Below, in pieces: positions 19,914 to 29,905 of a DNA stretch of 64,000 nucleotides. The stretch covers positions 106,095-170,094 of the forward strand of contig PMOL01000016.1 in the NCBI GenBank assembly GCA_003162415.1, in the 5' to 3' direction. The position numbers were made by a program, and so were the translations under genes. The notes below the pieces were generated by a model. It was not told the origin of the DNA. It did not search any database and was given only the letters and a program-made list of their open reading frames with translations. This stretch comes from Candidatus Dormiibacterota bacterium. GTDB taxonomy: Bacteria > Chloroflexota > Dormibacteria > Aeolococcales > Aeolococcaceae. Numbering within the stretch: position 1 is the first letter of the stretch; every line of letters begins with the position of its first letter.

Positions 19914-20720
19914 CTACGGCGCGCTGGACAACCACTTGACGCTGAAACCCTGACCGTTCGAGGTGAGCGCGGAGGGCACTGCGCGGTTGGTGGTTCCGGT
20001 GCTGTTGGTCAGGGTGATCGAGACGTGAGTGAACGAGGCGATGCTGACGGGGCTCGCGCCCTTCGGCGCCTGGCTGGCCAACCCTGCGGTGAACTTGATC
20101 GACTTGATGAACTTCGGGAGGTAGGCGATCCCGCCCGGGCTGAAGTCCGGCGTCTCCACGATCCACTCGGCGGAGCTGCGCACACAGGGGCCGCTCAGAC
20201 AAGCCTCGGGCATGTTCAGGGATGCACCACTTGTCAGATCCCTGACAACGATGTCGTACGGCGTGCTACCACTGCCGAACGTGACCGACGCGAACATCTT
20301 GTCCCCGACCTTCACCGGGAAGATCTTCTGGACCGCGTTCGTCGGGTACATCTCCCACCAGGCCATGTGCGTGCCCTGCTTCGTGCCGCGGCAGATGGCG
20401 ATCGTGCCGCCCTGCTCGACGGTCTGAGAACTGTAACCATCGAGGCCCACCCAGATCGCCGAGGACTCAGGCGAATGCCCGTCGCACTTGTACGAGGGCT
20501 CTGTCCAGTTCGCTGCGACGTACGTGTACGCGCCGGATTGCGTATCCGCGTACCCAGACCAGTTCGTACTACTGGTTCCCGTGACGCCGTGCAGCTGCGC
20601 CACGCCGCCGGACGTCAGCACCGGTGCGGCAGACGCGAACGGCGCGGCTGCGACCGACAACACTCCCGCCGCCGCCAGCAGCCCGACCGTCGGGACCCCG
20701 ATCCATCGAACGTGCTTCAT
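19914..20720 (-). CDS. Secreted G1-family (glutamic, eqolisin-like) peptidase
   Basis: A 268-aa exported protein: Sec signal peptide about 1-32 (LLAAAGVLSVAAAPFASA), then a beta-sandwich domain. Family signatures are SSTNWSGYA, ANWTEP, SAIWVGLDGY and TVEQGG, with the catalytic Gln likely Q103 and the catalytic Glu likely E185 in SAEWIVE. G1 peptidases act best at acid pH and are known from fungi and some bacteria. ATG at 20720 follows AAGAGGT. Monocistronic. Confidence 0.85.
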   Translation of the reverse strand: MKHVRWIGVPTVGLLAAAGVLSVAAAPFASAAPVLTSGGVAQLHGVTGTSSTNWSGYADTQSGAYTYVAANWTEPSYKCDGHSPESSAIWVGLDGYSSQTVEQGGTIAICRGTKQGTHMAWWEMYPTNAVQKIFPVKVGDKMFASVTFGSGSTPYDIVVRDLTSGASLNMPEACLSGPCVRSSAEWIVETPDFSPGGIAYLPKFIKSIKFTAGLASQAPKGASPVSIASFTHVSITLTNSTGTTNRAVPSALTSNGQGFSVKWLSSAP

Positions 20721-20883
20721 GACACCGACCTCTTCAGGTTTCCGACGTGCCGGCCCAAGAAATCTCCCTCAGGACCCGACTTCCTCACCGGGAATAATAC
20801 GCTAAACGACGCAATCCCACCACGGAATTGCGGATCCCTCGCGGTATTGCGGGGTACGATTGGCGCTCCGTGGAGTTCCGTCG

Positions 20884-21582
20884 ATGACCAGTCTCTTCCG
20901 GCGCAAGCGCTCGGAACCTCCAACACCGCCCCCCGAGCCCACCGCGACCGGCATCGACTGCAGCGTGCCCGGGTGCCCCAACAGCGACGCGCTGACCTGT
21001 GAGTACCGCGATCGCCGTGGCCGCATCTGCCAGCTCGCCTTCTGCCCGAACCACGGAGCGGTGATCGATGGCGTCCCCTACTGTCGTCGCCACGCCAGCA
21101 CCGTCCGGGCCATCGGCCATCGCGCCTCCGATCCCAATGGCCTGCCCGATGTCAACGACCGCACGCCGTCGCTCGTCAACTGGATCTCGCGCGAGCTCGA
21201 CGCGCATATCCGGACGCAGCTGGAGGCGGCCGCGGGTGAGGGGGAATCGGTCATCGTGGATGACGCCGTTCATCTCTCGCGCGATTACAACCGCAACCTG
21301 CGATGGGAACGGAGCTGGCGGCTCGTCGAAAACACCGGGCTGGTGCTGAAGATCAGCGTCAACGTGTCCGAGGAGAATGACGCGCTGGTGCGCATCATCG
21401 TGGGGAGCGAGATGGTGGCCGACGGCATACCGCCGTGGATCGCGCGGCGCCGCATGGGCGAGGACGTCGACGTTGCGATCGACGTCGCGCAGCGCCAGCT
21501 CTTCTATCAGTACCTTCAGGAGAGCATCGCCACGGCGGTCGCGGAATTTCGCGGCAGTGGGGACCGTCCTCACGCACGGTAG
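20884..21582 (+). CDS. Unknown protein with N-terminal zinc-binding cluster
   Basis: A 232-aa protein. After a basic/proline-rich start, residues 26-70 hold C26, C31, C39, C49, C54, H57, C67 and H70, enough for two zinc sites. The C-terminal part (about 90-232) is alpha/beta with no membrane helix and no motif I recognise. Two starts are in frame; ATG 20884 is preferred over 20860. It could be a regulator or nucleic-acid binding protein, but that is only suggested by the zinc cluster. Confidence 0.65.
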   Translation: MTSLFRRKRSEPPTPPPEPTATGIDCSVPGCPNSDALTCEYRDRRGRICQLAFCPNHGAVIDGVPYCRRHASTVRAIGHRASDPNGLPDVNDRTPSLVNWISRELDAHIRTQLEAAAGEGESVIVDDAVHLSRDYNRNLRWERSWRLVENTGLVLKISVNVSEENDALVRIIVGSEMVADGIPPWIARRRMGEDVDVAIDVAQRQLFYQYLQESIATAVAEFRGSGDRPHAR

Positions 21583-21653
21583 CCGGCACCACCTCTGTGG
21601 CCGCTACTCTGTCATCGGCGGCAGCGGGGCCCGCACCCCCCAGAGGAGAGTCG

Positions 21654-22625
21654 ATGAACGCCGAGACATACCTGGACAACACCGGTCGGGACGACGTCCT
21701 CGGCGGCGGTGCGAGAAGGATTCCGATCAGCACCCCAAAGGGTGACTTTCATGTCTGGACCAAGCGCTTCGGCAACAACCCAACCGCGAAGCTGCTGCTC
21801 CTGCATGGCGGTCCGGCGGCCACCCACGAGTACTTCGAAGCCTGCGACTGCTACCTGCCGGCGGCGAACGTCGAGTACTACTACTACGACCAGCTCGGCT
21901 CGTTCTACAGCGACCAGCCCGACGAGCCGGATCTCTGGCAGGTCGACCGGTTCGTCGACGAGGTGGAGCAGGTGCGCATCGCCCTCGGCCTGGACGCGGG
22001 GAACTTCTTTCTTCTGGGCCACTCGTGGGGTGGAATCCTCGCCACCGAGTACGCGCTCAAGTATCAGCAGCACCTCAAGGGGCTCGTGATCTCCAACATG
22101 ATGATGAGCATCCCCGCGTACAACGAGTACGCGCGCGGTGTGCTGATGCCCACGATGGACCAGGAGGTTCTCGCCGAGATCCAGCGGCTCGAAGCGGCGG
22201 GGGAGACCGAGACGCCGCGATATATGGAGCTGCTCAACGATCACTACCAGCAACATGTTCTCCGCCTGCCCGTAGAACAATGGCCCGACCCGGTCATTCG
22301 CGCGTTCAGTCACACCAACCGGTCGATCTACGTACCGATGCAGGGACCGAGCGAGCTGGGCGCCAGCGGAATCCTGTCGAACTGGGACCGAACCAACGAC
22401 CTCGAGAGCCTCAATGTTCCGACGCTGGTGATCGGTGCCAGCCACGACACCATGGACCCGGCCCACATGGAGATGGTCGCCGGGCGCATCCCCCACGGCC
22501 GCTTCCTGCTCTGCCGGAACGGCAGCCACATGGCGATGTACGACGACCAGACGACGTACTTCCGCGGCCTGATCGACTTCATCATCGACATCGACCAATG
22601 GAGTACTGCCGCGCACCGAGGCTGA
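21654..22625 (+). CDS. pip: Proline iminopeptidase-type alpha/beta hydrolase (S33)
   Basis: A 323-aa hydrolase releasing N-terminal proline or related residues. The oxyanion HGGP motif is at 51-54, the nucleophile S124 is in LGHSWGG, the acid is in GASHDTMDP and the His is in RNGSHMAMYDD. A run EYYYYDQLGS precedes the nucleophile, typical of the family. ATG 21654 follows AGAGGAGAG; the frame is open upstream to 21435 but overlaps the previous gene. No signal peptide, so cytosolic. Confidence 0.85.
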   Translation: MNAETYLDNTGRDDVLGGGARRIPISTPKGDFHVWTKRFGNNPTAKLLLLHGGPAATHEYFEACDCYLPAANVEYYYYDQLGSFYSDQPDEPDLWQVDRFVDEVEQVRIALGLDAGNFFLLGHSWGGILATEYALKYQQHLKGLVISNMMMSIPAYNEYARGVLMPTMDQEVLAEIQRLEAAGETETPRYMELLNDHYQQHVLRLPVEQWPDPVIRAFSHTNRSIYVPMQGPSELGASGILSNWDRTNDLESLNVPTLVIGASHDTMDPAHMEMVAGRIPHGRFLLCRNGSHMAMYDDQTTYFRGLIDFIIDIDQWSTAAHRG

Positions 22626-22638
22626 CGGGCCCTATCCT

Positions 22639-24519
22639 GTGCCGGTGCGGGCTCCCCAGGATCGGCTCGGCGACGCTGCGCCGGGCCAGCATCGCTCGCT
22701 GTGGCGGAATTGCGTCGAGGCGTTGGTCCTCGCGGTTGCGCCGGCGGCCGCATTCTTCGGCCTGAGGCTGACCCTGATGGCGCCGCCGGATCTCAATGAC
22801 CCGGCCATGCACACCACGTTCATCGTCGACCCCCAGGACATCTTCCTTCGCTACGCAGCCGTCTTCCAACCGACGGAACGGCTTCGCGAGGGAGCTCGTG
22901 TCGGCTTCCTCGTGCCCGGCCGGATCTCCTACCTCTTGTTCGGTGGCGTTCCGGGGTTCGTCGTGTTCCGGTACGTCCTTGCGCTCATCGCGATCGTCCC
23001 GACCTACATCCTGCTCCGACGGTTGTACAGCCGCGTGGTGGGGGTGATTGGGGTCATCGTAATTCTCAGCTGCCCGGTCATCATCCTGGCCTGGGGCACC
23101 GATTTCCCGGACTCGGCCGCGGTTTCGTACCTCATCGGAGGACTCGCATGCCTGGCGATGCCGACCGCGCGGCACCGCGTCGGCTGGTTGATCGGCGCGG
23201 CGGTGCTGTTCACGCTTTCGGTGTGGGCGCTCGCGTCCTCCGCGCTGCTCGTCATCGCGACGGTGGTGGCGTACTTGCTCGTACGGCTCAAGCGCGATCG
23301 CCAAAAGCTCTGGCGAGATCTTTCGGTGATGTTCGGCTCTGCTGTCGGGGTCACAGGGTTGCTCGCGATTGCATCGGCGGTGCTGATCGGGCCGTGGGAT
23401 TACATCCTCACGACCATCCAGTCGCTGATCTACCTCGCCCAGCCGTCCCAAACCCTCGCCAATCACTCCCGGAGCCCGCTGTGGGCGCCGTACATCACGT
23501 ACCTGCTCGTGCCACCTGCGGTCGGCCTGGCATGCTACGCGGCGTTCGGGGGACGCCTCAAGGATTTCCTCGCCAGGGATCGGTTGGCGCGCATTGGACG
23601 CCGTCTGGCGTCGATCCCCACCGCGCAGCTGATCGTGAGCGTGGCGTGTGCGTTTCAGATCGTGATCTATACGGTCCTGCAGTTCATCGGCAGCACCCAG
23701 GTCCTCGAGGTTCACTACTTCTCGTCGTTGTTGTGGGCGTCGGTGATGCTCACGCTCGCGATCACCATCGCCGAGCTGGGCGCCCCGATTCTCGAGCACG
23801 CACGCTATCGCTGGCTCATCCCCGTGGTGCTGCTGGCCGTCCCGCTTGTGTTCGAGCTCAATCCCACGGTGCCGCAGTTCGGATGGATGCCGGTCGGGCT
23901 GATCATCGTCGTGGTGATCGTGCTGCTCTCGTGGCTCGCGAGAAGGGAAGCGGCGTCGCACGACATCACACGGTCGCGCGTCCTGATCGGCGGCGCAATC
24001 GCGGCAATCTCCGCGGGGCTGCTGGTGTTGACGGTCACGCCGACACAGCACAAGCACGAACGCGGCACCGTCGTCGACACCTTCCCGGACTACGCGTACA
24101 CCCTGGGAGGGAGCTCCACGCAGTGGGGGGACGACTCGACCTGGGTCAACCTCTACGCCGATACCACCGCGATGCCGTCCTTCGTCGGTGACGCGTCGTA
24201 CTCGGGCGAGCAGCTGCTCATGTGGTGGAACAACGATCAGTTGAAGGAACTGCGCGAGCCCATCGGCATCTATCACGCGTTCTTCGATTCTATCCCGAGC
24301 GACCTCGGCACGCTGACACCGCTCGACAAGTACTTCTTCGGCCAGCGACACCCGGCCCAGATACTCCTGATGAGCCTCACCGGCCAGGGTTTCCAGGCGT
24401 CGCTCGATTCCCTCAAGCCATATGGTGCGGAGCTCGTTCACTCTGGAACCCTCACGTCGGGATCGGTCTCGCTGCACCTCTGGCTCATCGATCTCCACCA
24501 GTATCTGAAGACGCCGTAG
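22639..24519 (+). CDS. Polytopic membrane protein, GT-C glycosyltransferase-like
   Basis: A 626-aa protein with about eleven to thirteen hydrophobic helices between residues 25 and 465 and a soluble C-terminal domain of about 150 residues. Acidic residues follow the first helix (PPDLNDPAMH) and another DFPDSAA sits in the next loop, as in lipid-phosphate-sugar-dependent GT-C enzymes, but no diagnostic signature is present. GTG start, 13 bp after the iminopeptidase. The glycosyltransferase reading is inference from architecture. Confidence 0.7.
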   Translation: MPVRAPQDRLGDAAPGQHRSLWRNCVEALVLAVAPAAAFFGLRLTLMAPPDLNDPAMHTTFIVDPQDIFLRYAAVFQPTERLREGARVGFLVPGRISYLLFGGVPGFVVFRYVLALIAIVPTYILLRRLYSRVVGVIGVIVILSCPVIILAWGTDFPDSAAVSYLIGGLACLAMPTARHRVGWLIGAAVLFTLSVWALASSALLVIATVVAYLLVRLKRDRQKLWRDLSVMFGSAVGVTGLLAIASAVLIGPWDYILTTIQSLIYLAQPSQTLANHSRSPLWAPYITYLLVPPAVGLACYAAFGGRLKDFLARDRLARIGRRLASIPTAQLIVSVACAFQIVIYTVLQFIGSTQVLEVHYFSSLLWASVMLTLAITIAELGAPILEHARYRWLIPVVLLAVPLVFELNPTVPQFGWMPVGLIIVVVIVLLSWLARREAASHDITRSRVLIGGAIAAISAGLLVLTVTPTQHKHERGTVVDTFPDYAYTLGGSSTQWGDDSTWVNLYADTTAMPSFVGDASYSGEQLLMWWNNDQLKELREPIGIYHAFFDSIPSDLGTLTPLDKYFFGQRHPAQILLMSLTGQGFQASLDSLKPYGAELVHSGTLTSGSVSLHLWLIDLHQYLKTP

Positions 24520-24645
24520 CACACCGGTGGCCCTCGCTCGGCCACCGGTTGATCTGGTGACGATCCCGTGGCAAATGGGGCGACAGCGCGGGCCGCGGCG
24601 CGATCGCCTCCTATGGTGTCTGACGATGGAAGAGGCTCACCTCGC

Positions 24646-27246
24646 GTGCCGCTGAAACGTCACTCGCGGCCAACGGTGTCCCACGCTGCCGGGCCTGGCC
24701 GCCGACTCCTGATCGCCGGTGTGCCGGTTGGCCTCGTGCTGGCTGGCTTGTTCGGTTACGGCAGTCCAATCGCGAAAGCTGGGGCGTCGACGCCTGCCTG
24801 GACCGCGTACGTCGCCAATTTCGACTCGACGACAGTGACGCCAATCGATACGGCAACAGGGACAACCGGCAGTCCGATCGCCGTCGGCAGCCAACCTGGT
24901 TCGATCGCCATCACACCAAATGGGAAGACCGCATATGTTGTGAATGGGAACGCGGACACGGTCACCCCGATCAACACACTCACCAACACGCCCGGCGCGC
25001 CAATCCGGGTGGGGTCGTCTCCAGAGGGCATCGCCATAGCGCCCAATGGCAAGACGGCCTATGTGGCGAACACCTTCTCGAACACGCTCACCCCGATCAA
25101 CATCCCAACGAACACTGCTCAACCATCGATTCCGGCGGGTTCAGAGCCTACTGGCATTGCCATCACCCCCAATGGCGAAACGGCATACGTGGTGGATCTT
25201 GGCACCAGCAATGTGATGCCGATTGATCTGGCGACAGGGGTGGCGGGCACCGCCATTACCGTCGGCACCGACCCGCAGAACCTTGCTATCAGCCCCGACG
25301 GCGTCACCGTCTACGTGGTGAATGTGCTGTCAAGCAATGTGACCCCGATCGATGTCGCAACCAACATCGCAGCGACACCGATCCCGGTCGGCACGCATGC
25401 CGTGGACATCGCCATCACACCGAACGGCGCCACCGCATATGTGACGGCAGTGGGAATGGACAACGTCACGCCGATCAACCTTGCAACCAACACGCCTGGG
25501 ACTCCGATCGCGATTCCCGACGGCGCCGATGCGATAACCATCGCGCCAGATGGCAAGACGGCGTACGTCGCCAGCTTCAATAGCTTCGTCACCCCGATCG
25601 ACACGGCGACGAACACACCAGGGACGCCCATCACGGCAGGCAGCGAAACCGCCGGTATCGTGGTTGCCCCGGACCAGGCTCCCGTGGCGAGCTTCACAGC
25701 GTCGGGCTCCGCTCTCGGTCTTGCGACCAACTTTGATGCGTCCGCATCGACGGTCGCCTACGGGACCATTGCGTCCTACGCCTGGACCTTCGGAGACGGG
25801 TACACCGCCGCCACGACAACGCCGGTCACCACGCACACGTACGCCTCGGTCGGGACATACACGGCAACTGTCACGGAAACGAGCTCCGGGGGAACGTCGA
25901 CCACCACGACATTCACCGGTCAGACGGTGAGCAACAACGGCGGCCCGTCAGCGCACGCTGCGCGGGTGGTGACCATCGTGGCACCGGGGGCGTACACCGC
26001 AGTGAGTCCATTCCGGATCTGCGATACGCGCACGGCCCCGGCCACAAACCAGTGCGCCGGACACGCGCTGGGTACAAACAGTTCGATGGATGTCCAGATC
26101 ACCGGAAAGATCGGTCCCTCCGGTCAGTCCGTTCCCGCAGGCTCGCTGGCGGTGGCATTGAACGTGACCGCCGTCAGTGAGAGCACGGTGCGGAGCTTCA
26201 TCAGCGTCTTCCCGGCGGGTGAGGCGGTGCCCAACGTCTCGAACATCAGCTTCGACCCGGGCGTCGCACAAGCAAACCTAGTAGTCGTTCGTCTCGCTGC
26301 AGGTGGAGACGTCACCGTGTACAACGCAGCGGGCAGAGCCGGCGTCGTCGTAGACGTCGAAGGCTATTTCGCTTCACCTGGTGGGGCACCGGTCGCCGGC
26401 GAATACCACAGCATCCTGCCGCTGAGGATCTGCGATACGCGTGCGGGCAAGGGCACCGAATGCGCGGGCAGCTTCGATAACCGCTTGCCAGGGAACGCCT
26501 GGCGTGACGTGGTGCTCTCGGGACGTCCGTCCGGTGCCACCCTGAACACTCCCTCGATTCCAACCCAAGGGGCCGCAGCCGCTGTCTTCAACCTCACCGG
26601 GGTGGGGCCGACGCAGGCGACCTACCTCGCAGTCGAGACACCGAACATGGTCAACGATGCCTGCCCGACCAAAGCGCCCGCTGTATCCAACGTGAATCCA
26701 TCAGCCGGTTCGGCGCTGCCCAACCGCGTCATCTCGGCACTCGGACCCCACCAGGATGTCTGCGTCTACAACGCCGTCGGGAGCACCGACTTCATCATCG
26801 ATGTCAACGGCTGGTTCGGCGACGGAACCGAGGCGGCCACCGTCCCGCCCGGTGCGCTCTTCTATGCGATTCCTCCCGCTCGTATCTGCGACACGCGTGT
26901 GGCGACCAAAACAGAGTGCAGCGGCGAGGGCCTCGCGGGAAAGCAGACGCTAAACGTGGGTGTGGATGGAAAGAGCATGGTGCCGATCGCCGGGGGATCG
27001 AATCCACCTCTGGCCGTCGTTGCCAACCTGACCGCCGTCGCGGGGACAGCAACAACCTTCTTCACGCTCTTTCCCTCTGACGCGTCACAACCGGTTGCGT
27101 CCGACCTCAACCCGCGCCCGGGAGACGTGGTGGCCAACCTGGCCTTTGTGGGGATCGCGACGGGATCACCTTCTGGCGAGGTGTCCCTGTACAACCAGGC
27201 TGGCGGGATCAACGCCATCCTCGACGTGGCCGGCTGGTTCCAGTAG
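24646..27246 (+). CDS. Secreted YVTN beta-propeller / PKD / repeat-domain surface protein
   Basis: An 866-aa exported protein. After a signal or anchor (LLIAGVPVGLVLAGLFG) come seven YVTN-type blades (about 50-350; each with AITPNGKTAYVV and TPI motifs), one PKD domain (about 355-430; YAWTFGDG), and three ~135-aa C-terminal repeats each opening with RICDTR (about 456, 594 and 745) and ending in VDV-GWF or similar. GTG 24646 is chosen for AGAGG upstream and signal position; ATG 24613 and GTG 24568 are alternatives. Cell-surface binding or adhesion is likely; ligand unknown. Confidence 0.82.
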   Translation: MPLKRHSRPTVSHAAGPGRRLLIAGVPVGLVLAGLFGYGSPIAKAGASTPAWTAYVANFDSTTVTPIDTATGTTGSPIAVGSQPGSIAITPNGKTAYVVNGNADTVTPINTLTNTPGAPIRVGSSPEGIAIAPNGKTAYVANTFSNTLTPINIPTNTAQPSIPAGSEPTGIAITPNGETAYVVDLGTSNVMPIDLATGVAGTAITVGTDPQNLAISPDGVTVYVVNVLSSNVTPIDVATNIAATPIPVGTHAVDIAITPNGATAYVTAVGMDNVTPINLATNTPGTPIAIPDGADAITIAPDGKTAYVASFNSFVTPIDTATNTPGTPITAGSETAGIVVAPDQAPVASFTASGSALGLATNFDASASTVAYGTIASYAWTFGDGYTAATTTPVTTHTYASVGTYTATVTETSSGGTSTTTTFTGQTVSNNGGPSAHAARVVTIVAPGAYTAVSPFRICDTRTAPATNQCAGHALGTNSSMDVQITGKIGPSGQSVPAGSLAVALNVTAVSESTVRSFISVFPAGEAVPNVSNISFDPGVAQANLVVVRLAAGGDVTVYNAAGRAGVVVDVEGYFASPGGAPVAGEYHSILPLRICDTRAGKGTECAGSFDNRLPGNAWRDVVLSGRPSGATLNTPSIPTQGAAAAVFNLTGVGPTQATYLAVETPNMVNDACPTKAPAVSNVNPSAGSALPNRVISALGPHQDVCVYNAVGSTDFIIDVNGWFGDGTEAATVPPGALFYAIPPARICDTRVATKTECSGEGLAGKQTLNVGVDGKSMVPIAGGSNPPLAVVANLTAVAGTATTFFTLFPSDASQPVASDLNPRPGDVVANLAFVGIATGSPSGEVSLYNQAGGINAILDVAGWFQ

Positions 27247-27334
27247 CCGTCGCGTAGCCCGGGTGTGTATCATCCGAGCGTTGGGTCGCTTTGGCGATCC
27301 GCCAGGGCAGGACCAGTAGAGAGGTGGTGGCACA

Positions 27335-28978
27335 GTGAGCGTCAGTAACGTCCGTCGAGTCTTCTTTGGCGCGGTCATCGGTGCCACCGGCATCGCGGTG
27401 GCCTCCCCGCTTCAGCCAGGGATCGCCGCGGCAGCGCCGGCGGCGGTATATGCGAGCGGCACCACCGGGGTTGTCGCCGCGTCGCACGCGGCAACTGCCG
27501 CTGCGAGCCAGACGGCCACGCACGCGCAGCGTGGCGCCCGTGCGCTCCCGAGCTCGGCGGGCGCCACTCGCCTTCACGTGAGTGCGCCAGCAGCCGCCGC
27601 GGCAACCACGTCGGTGTCGAGCTCGCTGCTCGAGAACTTCAACGGAACCAGCAGCAACGACAGCCGGCGCACCAACTTCAATCAGCAATTCGAGCCCCCG
27701 GATCAGGGCTTGTGCGTGGGCAACGGCTACGTGCTCGAGCCGGTGAACTCCGCATTCCGGATCTTCAAGACCAACGGACACAGCCTGATCGGCCCGACCA
27801 ACGTCAACGATCTCTTCGACCAGGGGTCGACCCAGTTCACCAGCGATCCGCGCTGCTACTACGACCCCACCACCAACACGTGGTTCGCGACCATTCTGTT
27901 CCTGAGCGGCGGCGAGGTCCCCGACGGAAAGTCCTCGCAACTTGACATCGCCGTGAACTCCTCAGGCAACCCCGAGAACATCTGGACCCAGTACCAGATC
28001 GACACCACGGACAAGGGTGGCAATGGCTGCCCGTGCTTCGGTGATCAGCCAACGCTCGGCATCGACCAGGACAACCTCTACGTCACCACCAACGAGTTCT
28101 CCATCCTCGGACCGGCATTCAACGGCGCGCAGGTGTACGCCTTCTCCAAGAAGGACCTGGTGGCCGGCGCTCCGGTCCACTTCGCGCACTTCGCCAACCT
28201 CACCAGCGGCGGCTCGATCGCAGCGTCCGTGCAGCCGGCGACCAGCACGGGTTCGCCGAACGCCGAGTTCTTCCTCAACTCGCTCGACCCGGATGGCACC
28301 GGCGACAATCGCATCGGTGTGTGGGCGATGACTGACCGCACCGCCCTCCAGCACGGCAAGTTGCCGAAGCTGTCGAGCACGGTGATCACGTCCGAGGCAT
28401 ATGGAGTGCCTCCGCCCGCAACGCAGAAGGGTTCGACGAGCACGATCGACTCGGGTGACGATCGCATGCAGCAGACGCAGTACATCAATGGAACCGTCTG
28501 GGGAGAGTTGACCACCACGGTGACGATCGCTCACGACTCGACCACCCGCGCCGGCGCCGCGTGGTTCAGCGTTCGTCCCTCTCTCAGCGGCAGCCACATC
28601 GGCGCGTCGGTGATCGAGCACCAGGGCTACGTCGTCGAGACGAGCGGCAATAACGTGATCTACCCGGCGCTCCAGTCGCTGCCGTCCGGGAACGTCGCGA
28701 TGGTCTTCACCGTCACCGGTGCCGCCCACTATCCGAGCGCGGCGTACGCGGTGCTGGGCGCCGGGCAGTCCGCGTTCGGCGCGATCAACATCGCAGCCGC
28801 CGGAACGGGCCCCTACTCCCAGACGTCGACCCGTTGGGGCGACTACTCCTGGGCGGTGATCGATCCCAGCGCTTCTGCCGTGTGGCTTGCCACCGAGTAC
28901 GTCCCACCGCTCTCGAGTCAGACACCCAACGGGCTCAGCAACTGGGGTACCCGGGTCCTCGAGGTCGCCGTCGGCTAG
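27335..28978 (+). CDS. Secreted protein, likely beta-propeller, function unknown
   Basis: A 547-aa exported protein with a signal peptide (about 1-33, VASPLQPGIAAAA), an Ala/Thr-rich linker to about residue 90, then a beta-rich domain with repeated Asp-turn motifs (YYDPTTNTWFATI, GIDQDNLYVTTNEF, LDPDGTGDNRIGVWAM). This resembles sialidase/BNR-type propellers but lacks the full Asp-box. A cysteine pair in GNGCPCFGDQ may be a disulfide. GTG start behind GAGAGGTGG. It follows another secreted propeller gene. Confidence 0.7.
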   Translation: MSVSNVRRVFFGAVIGATGIAVASPLQPGIAAAAPAAVYASGTTGVVAASHAATAAASQTATHAQRGARALPSSAGATRLHVSAPAAAAATTSVSSSLLENFNGTSSNDSRRTNFNQQFEPPDQGLCVGNGYVLEPVNSAFRIFKTNGHSLIGPTNVNDLFDQGSTQFTSDPRCYYDPTTNTWFATILFLSGGEVPDGKSSQLDIAVNSSGNPENIWTQYQIDTTDKGGNGCPCFGDQPTLGIDQDNLYVTTNEFSILGPAFNGAQVYAFSKKDLVAGAPVHFAHFANLTSGGSIAASVQPATSTGSPNAEFFLNSLDPDGTGDNRIGVWAMTDRTALQHGKLPKLSSTVITSEAYGVPPPATQKGSTSTIDSGDDRMQQTQYINGTVWGELTTTVTIAHDSTTRAGAAWFSVRPSLSGSHIGASVIEHQGYVVETSGNNVIYPALQSLPSGNVAMVFTVTGAAHYPSAAYAVLGAGQSAFGAINIAAAGTGPYSQTSTRWGDYSWAVIDPSASAVWLATEYVPPLSSQTPNGLSNWGTRVLEVAVG

Positions 28979-29000
28979 CTCCATCTCCTCGGGCCGGCGA

Positions 29001-29034
29001 TGAGCCGGGCACCGCGCTGCGGACGCCCGGCTCA
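29001..29034. terminator. Hairpin between convergent genes
   Basis: TGAGCCGGGC (29001-29010) pairs perfectly with GCCCGGCTCA (29025-29034), a 10-bp stem with a 14-nt loop, in the gap between two convergent genes. No T-run. Confidence 0.6.
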
Positions 29035-29117
29035 CCGCCCCCCACCCTGACACCGTCCGTCCGGTCGTGGACCCGGTCACGACTCCGCCGTCGACGATGC
29101 GGCCGCGTCGCGACGCG

Positions 29118-29822
29118 CTACTGCGGCGGCAGGAACGGGACGAGTGGCGGCGGAGCCGGCGGGGGAGGTGGCGGGGCCGCTGCTATCGGCAGCGCTGGTC
29201 CCGCTCCGGTGTTGACCGGCGCTGGGCGAGGATGCGAAACAAATGACATGACCAGCACGTATGCGAATCCCGCATCGCACAGCAGGGCGACGATGGTCGC
29301 GACCACCGCGGTCGACGTTTCGGTGCTCAGGCGCGATACAGCAGCAAGCGCCTGGAGCAGCACGACTACCAGCACGATCGCGCGCGCGACCCCGTACTTG
29401 GTGAGCCACACGATGACCGCGTAGAAGATGATCGCGACGAACGCGACAAGCGCGAGAAACGGGCGAATGTTCAGCGTCTGGTCGACGATCGTCCCCGTGT
29501 TCGGATCCTGCACTGGGATGGTGATGCTCGGAATGAGCAATCCGATTGCGAAGATGCCGAGGATCTGCAGCGCTGCGTAGGCGACGGTGATCCATCGCGC
29601 GATCGAGATCCAGTCGGTCCCCACCGTGAGCGGCGCGAGCGACACCGTCGGGGCGTTCCATGCAACCGCGGTGGGAGCGGTGCCGTCTCGCGCCTGGTCG
29701 ACTCGACGTCCATCCGGCAGCACGAGCGGAGAGCCACACCGCTTACAGGTGGTCGAGCTCTTCAGCTCCGACCACTTCCAGCATGTGGGGCAGCAGACGG
29801 CAAGCGGTGCGGTGGCGGCCAC
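29118..29822 (-). CDS. Zinc-ribbon membrane protein (full-length paralogue)
   Basis: A 234-aa protein: zinc ribbon CCPTCWKW...CKRCG (residues 10-29), then a linker and about four transmembrane helices (about 75-200), then a proline-rich tail (PPPPPPAPPP). GTG start. The ribbon and the upstream bases are copied in the next gene upstream (29906-30118). Unknown function; zinc-ribbon/membrane architecture suggests a small sensor or scaffold. Confidence 0.65.
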   Translation of the reverse strand: MAATAPLAVCCPTCWKWSELKSSTTCKRCGSPLVLPDGRRVDQARDGTAPTAVAWNAPTVSLAPLTVGTDWISIARWITVAYAALQILGIFAIGLLIPSITIPVQDPNTGTIVDQTLNIRPFLALVAFVAIIFYAVIVWLTKYGVARAIVLVVVLLQALAAVSRLSTETSTAVVATIVALLCDAGFAYVLVMSFVSHPRPAPVNTGAGPALPIAAAPPPPPPAPPPLVPFLPPQ

Positions 29823-29905
29823 CGCTCATTCTCTGCAGAGATCGTCAGGCGGTTCGGCGCCGTTCTCGGACGGTGCCACGTCCGTGACGTTATCGCAGCA
29901 GGCGG

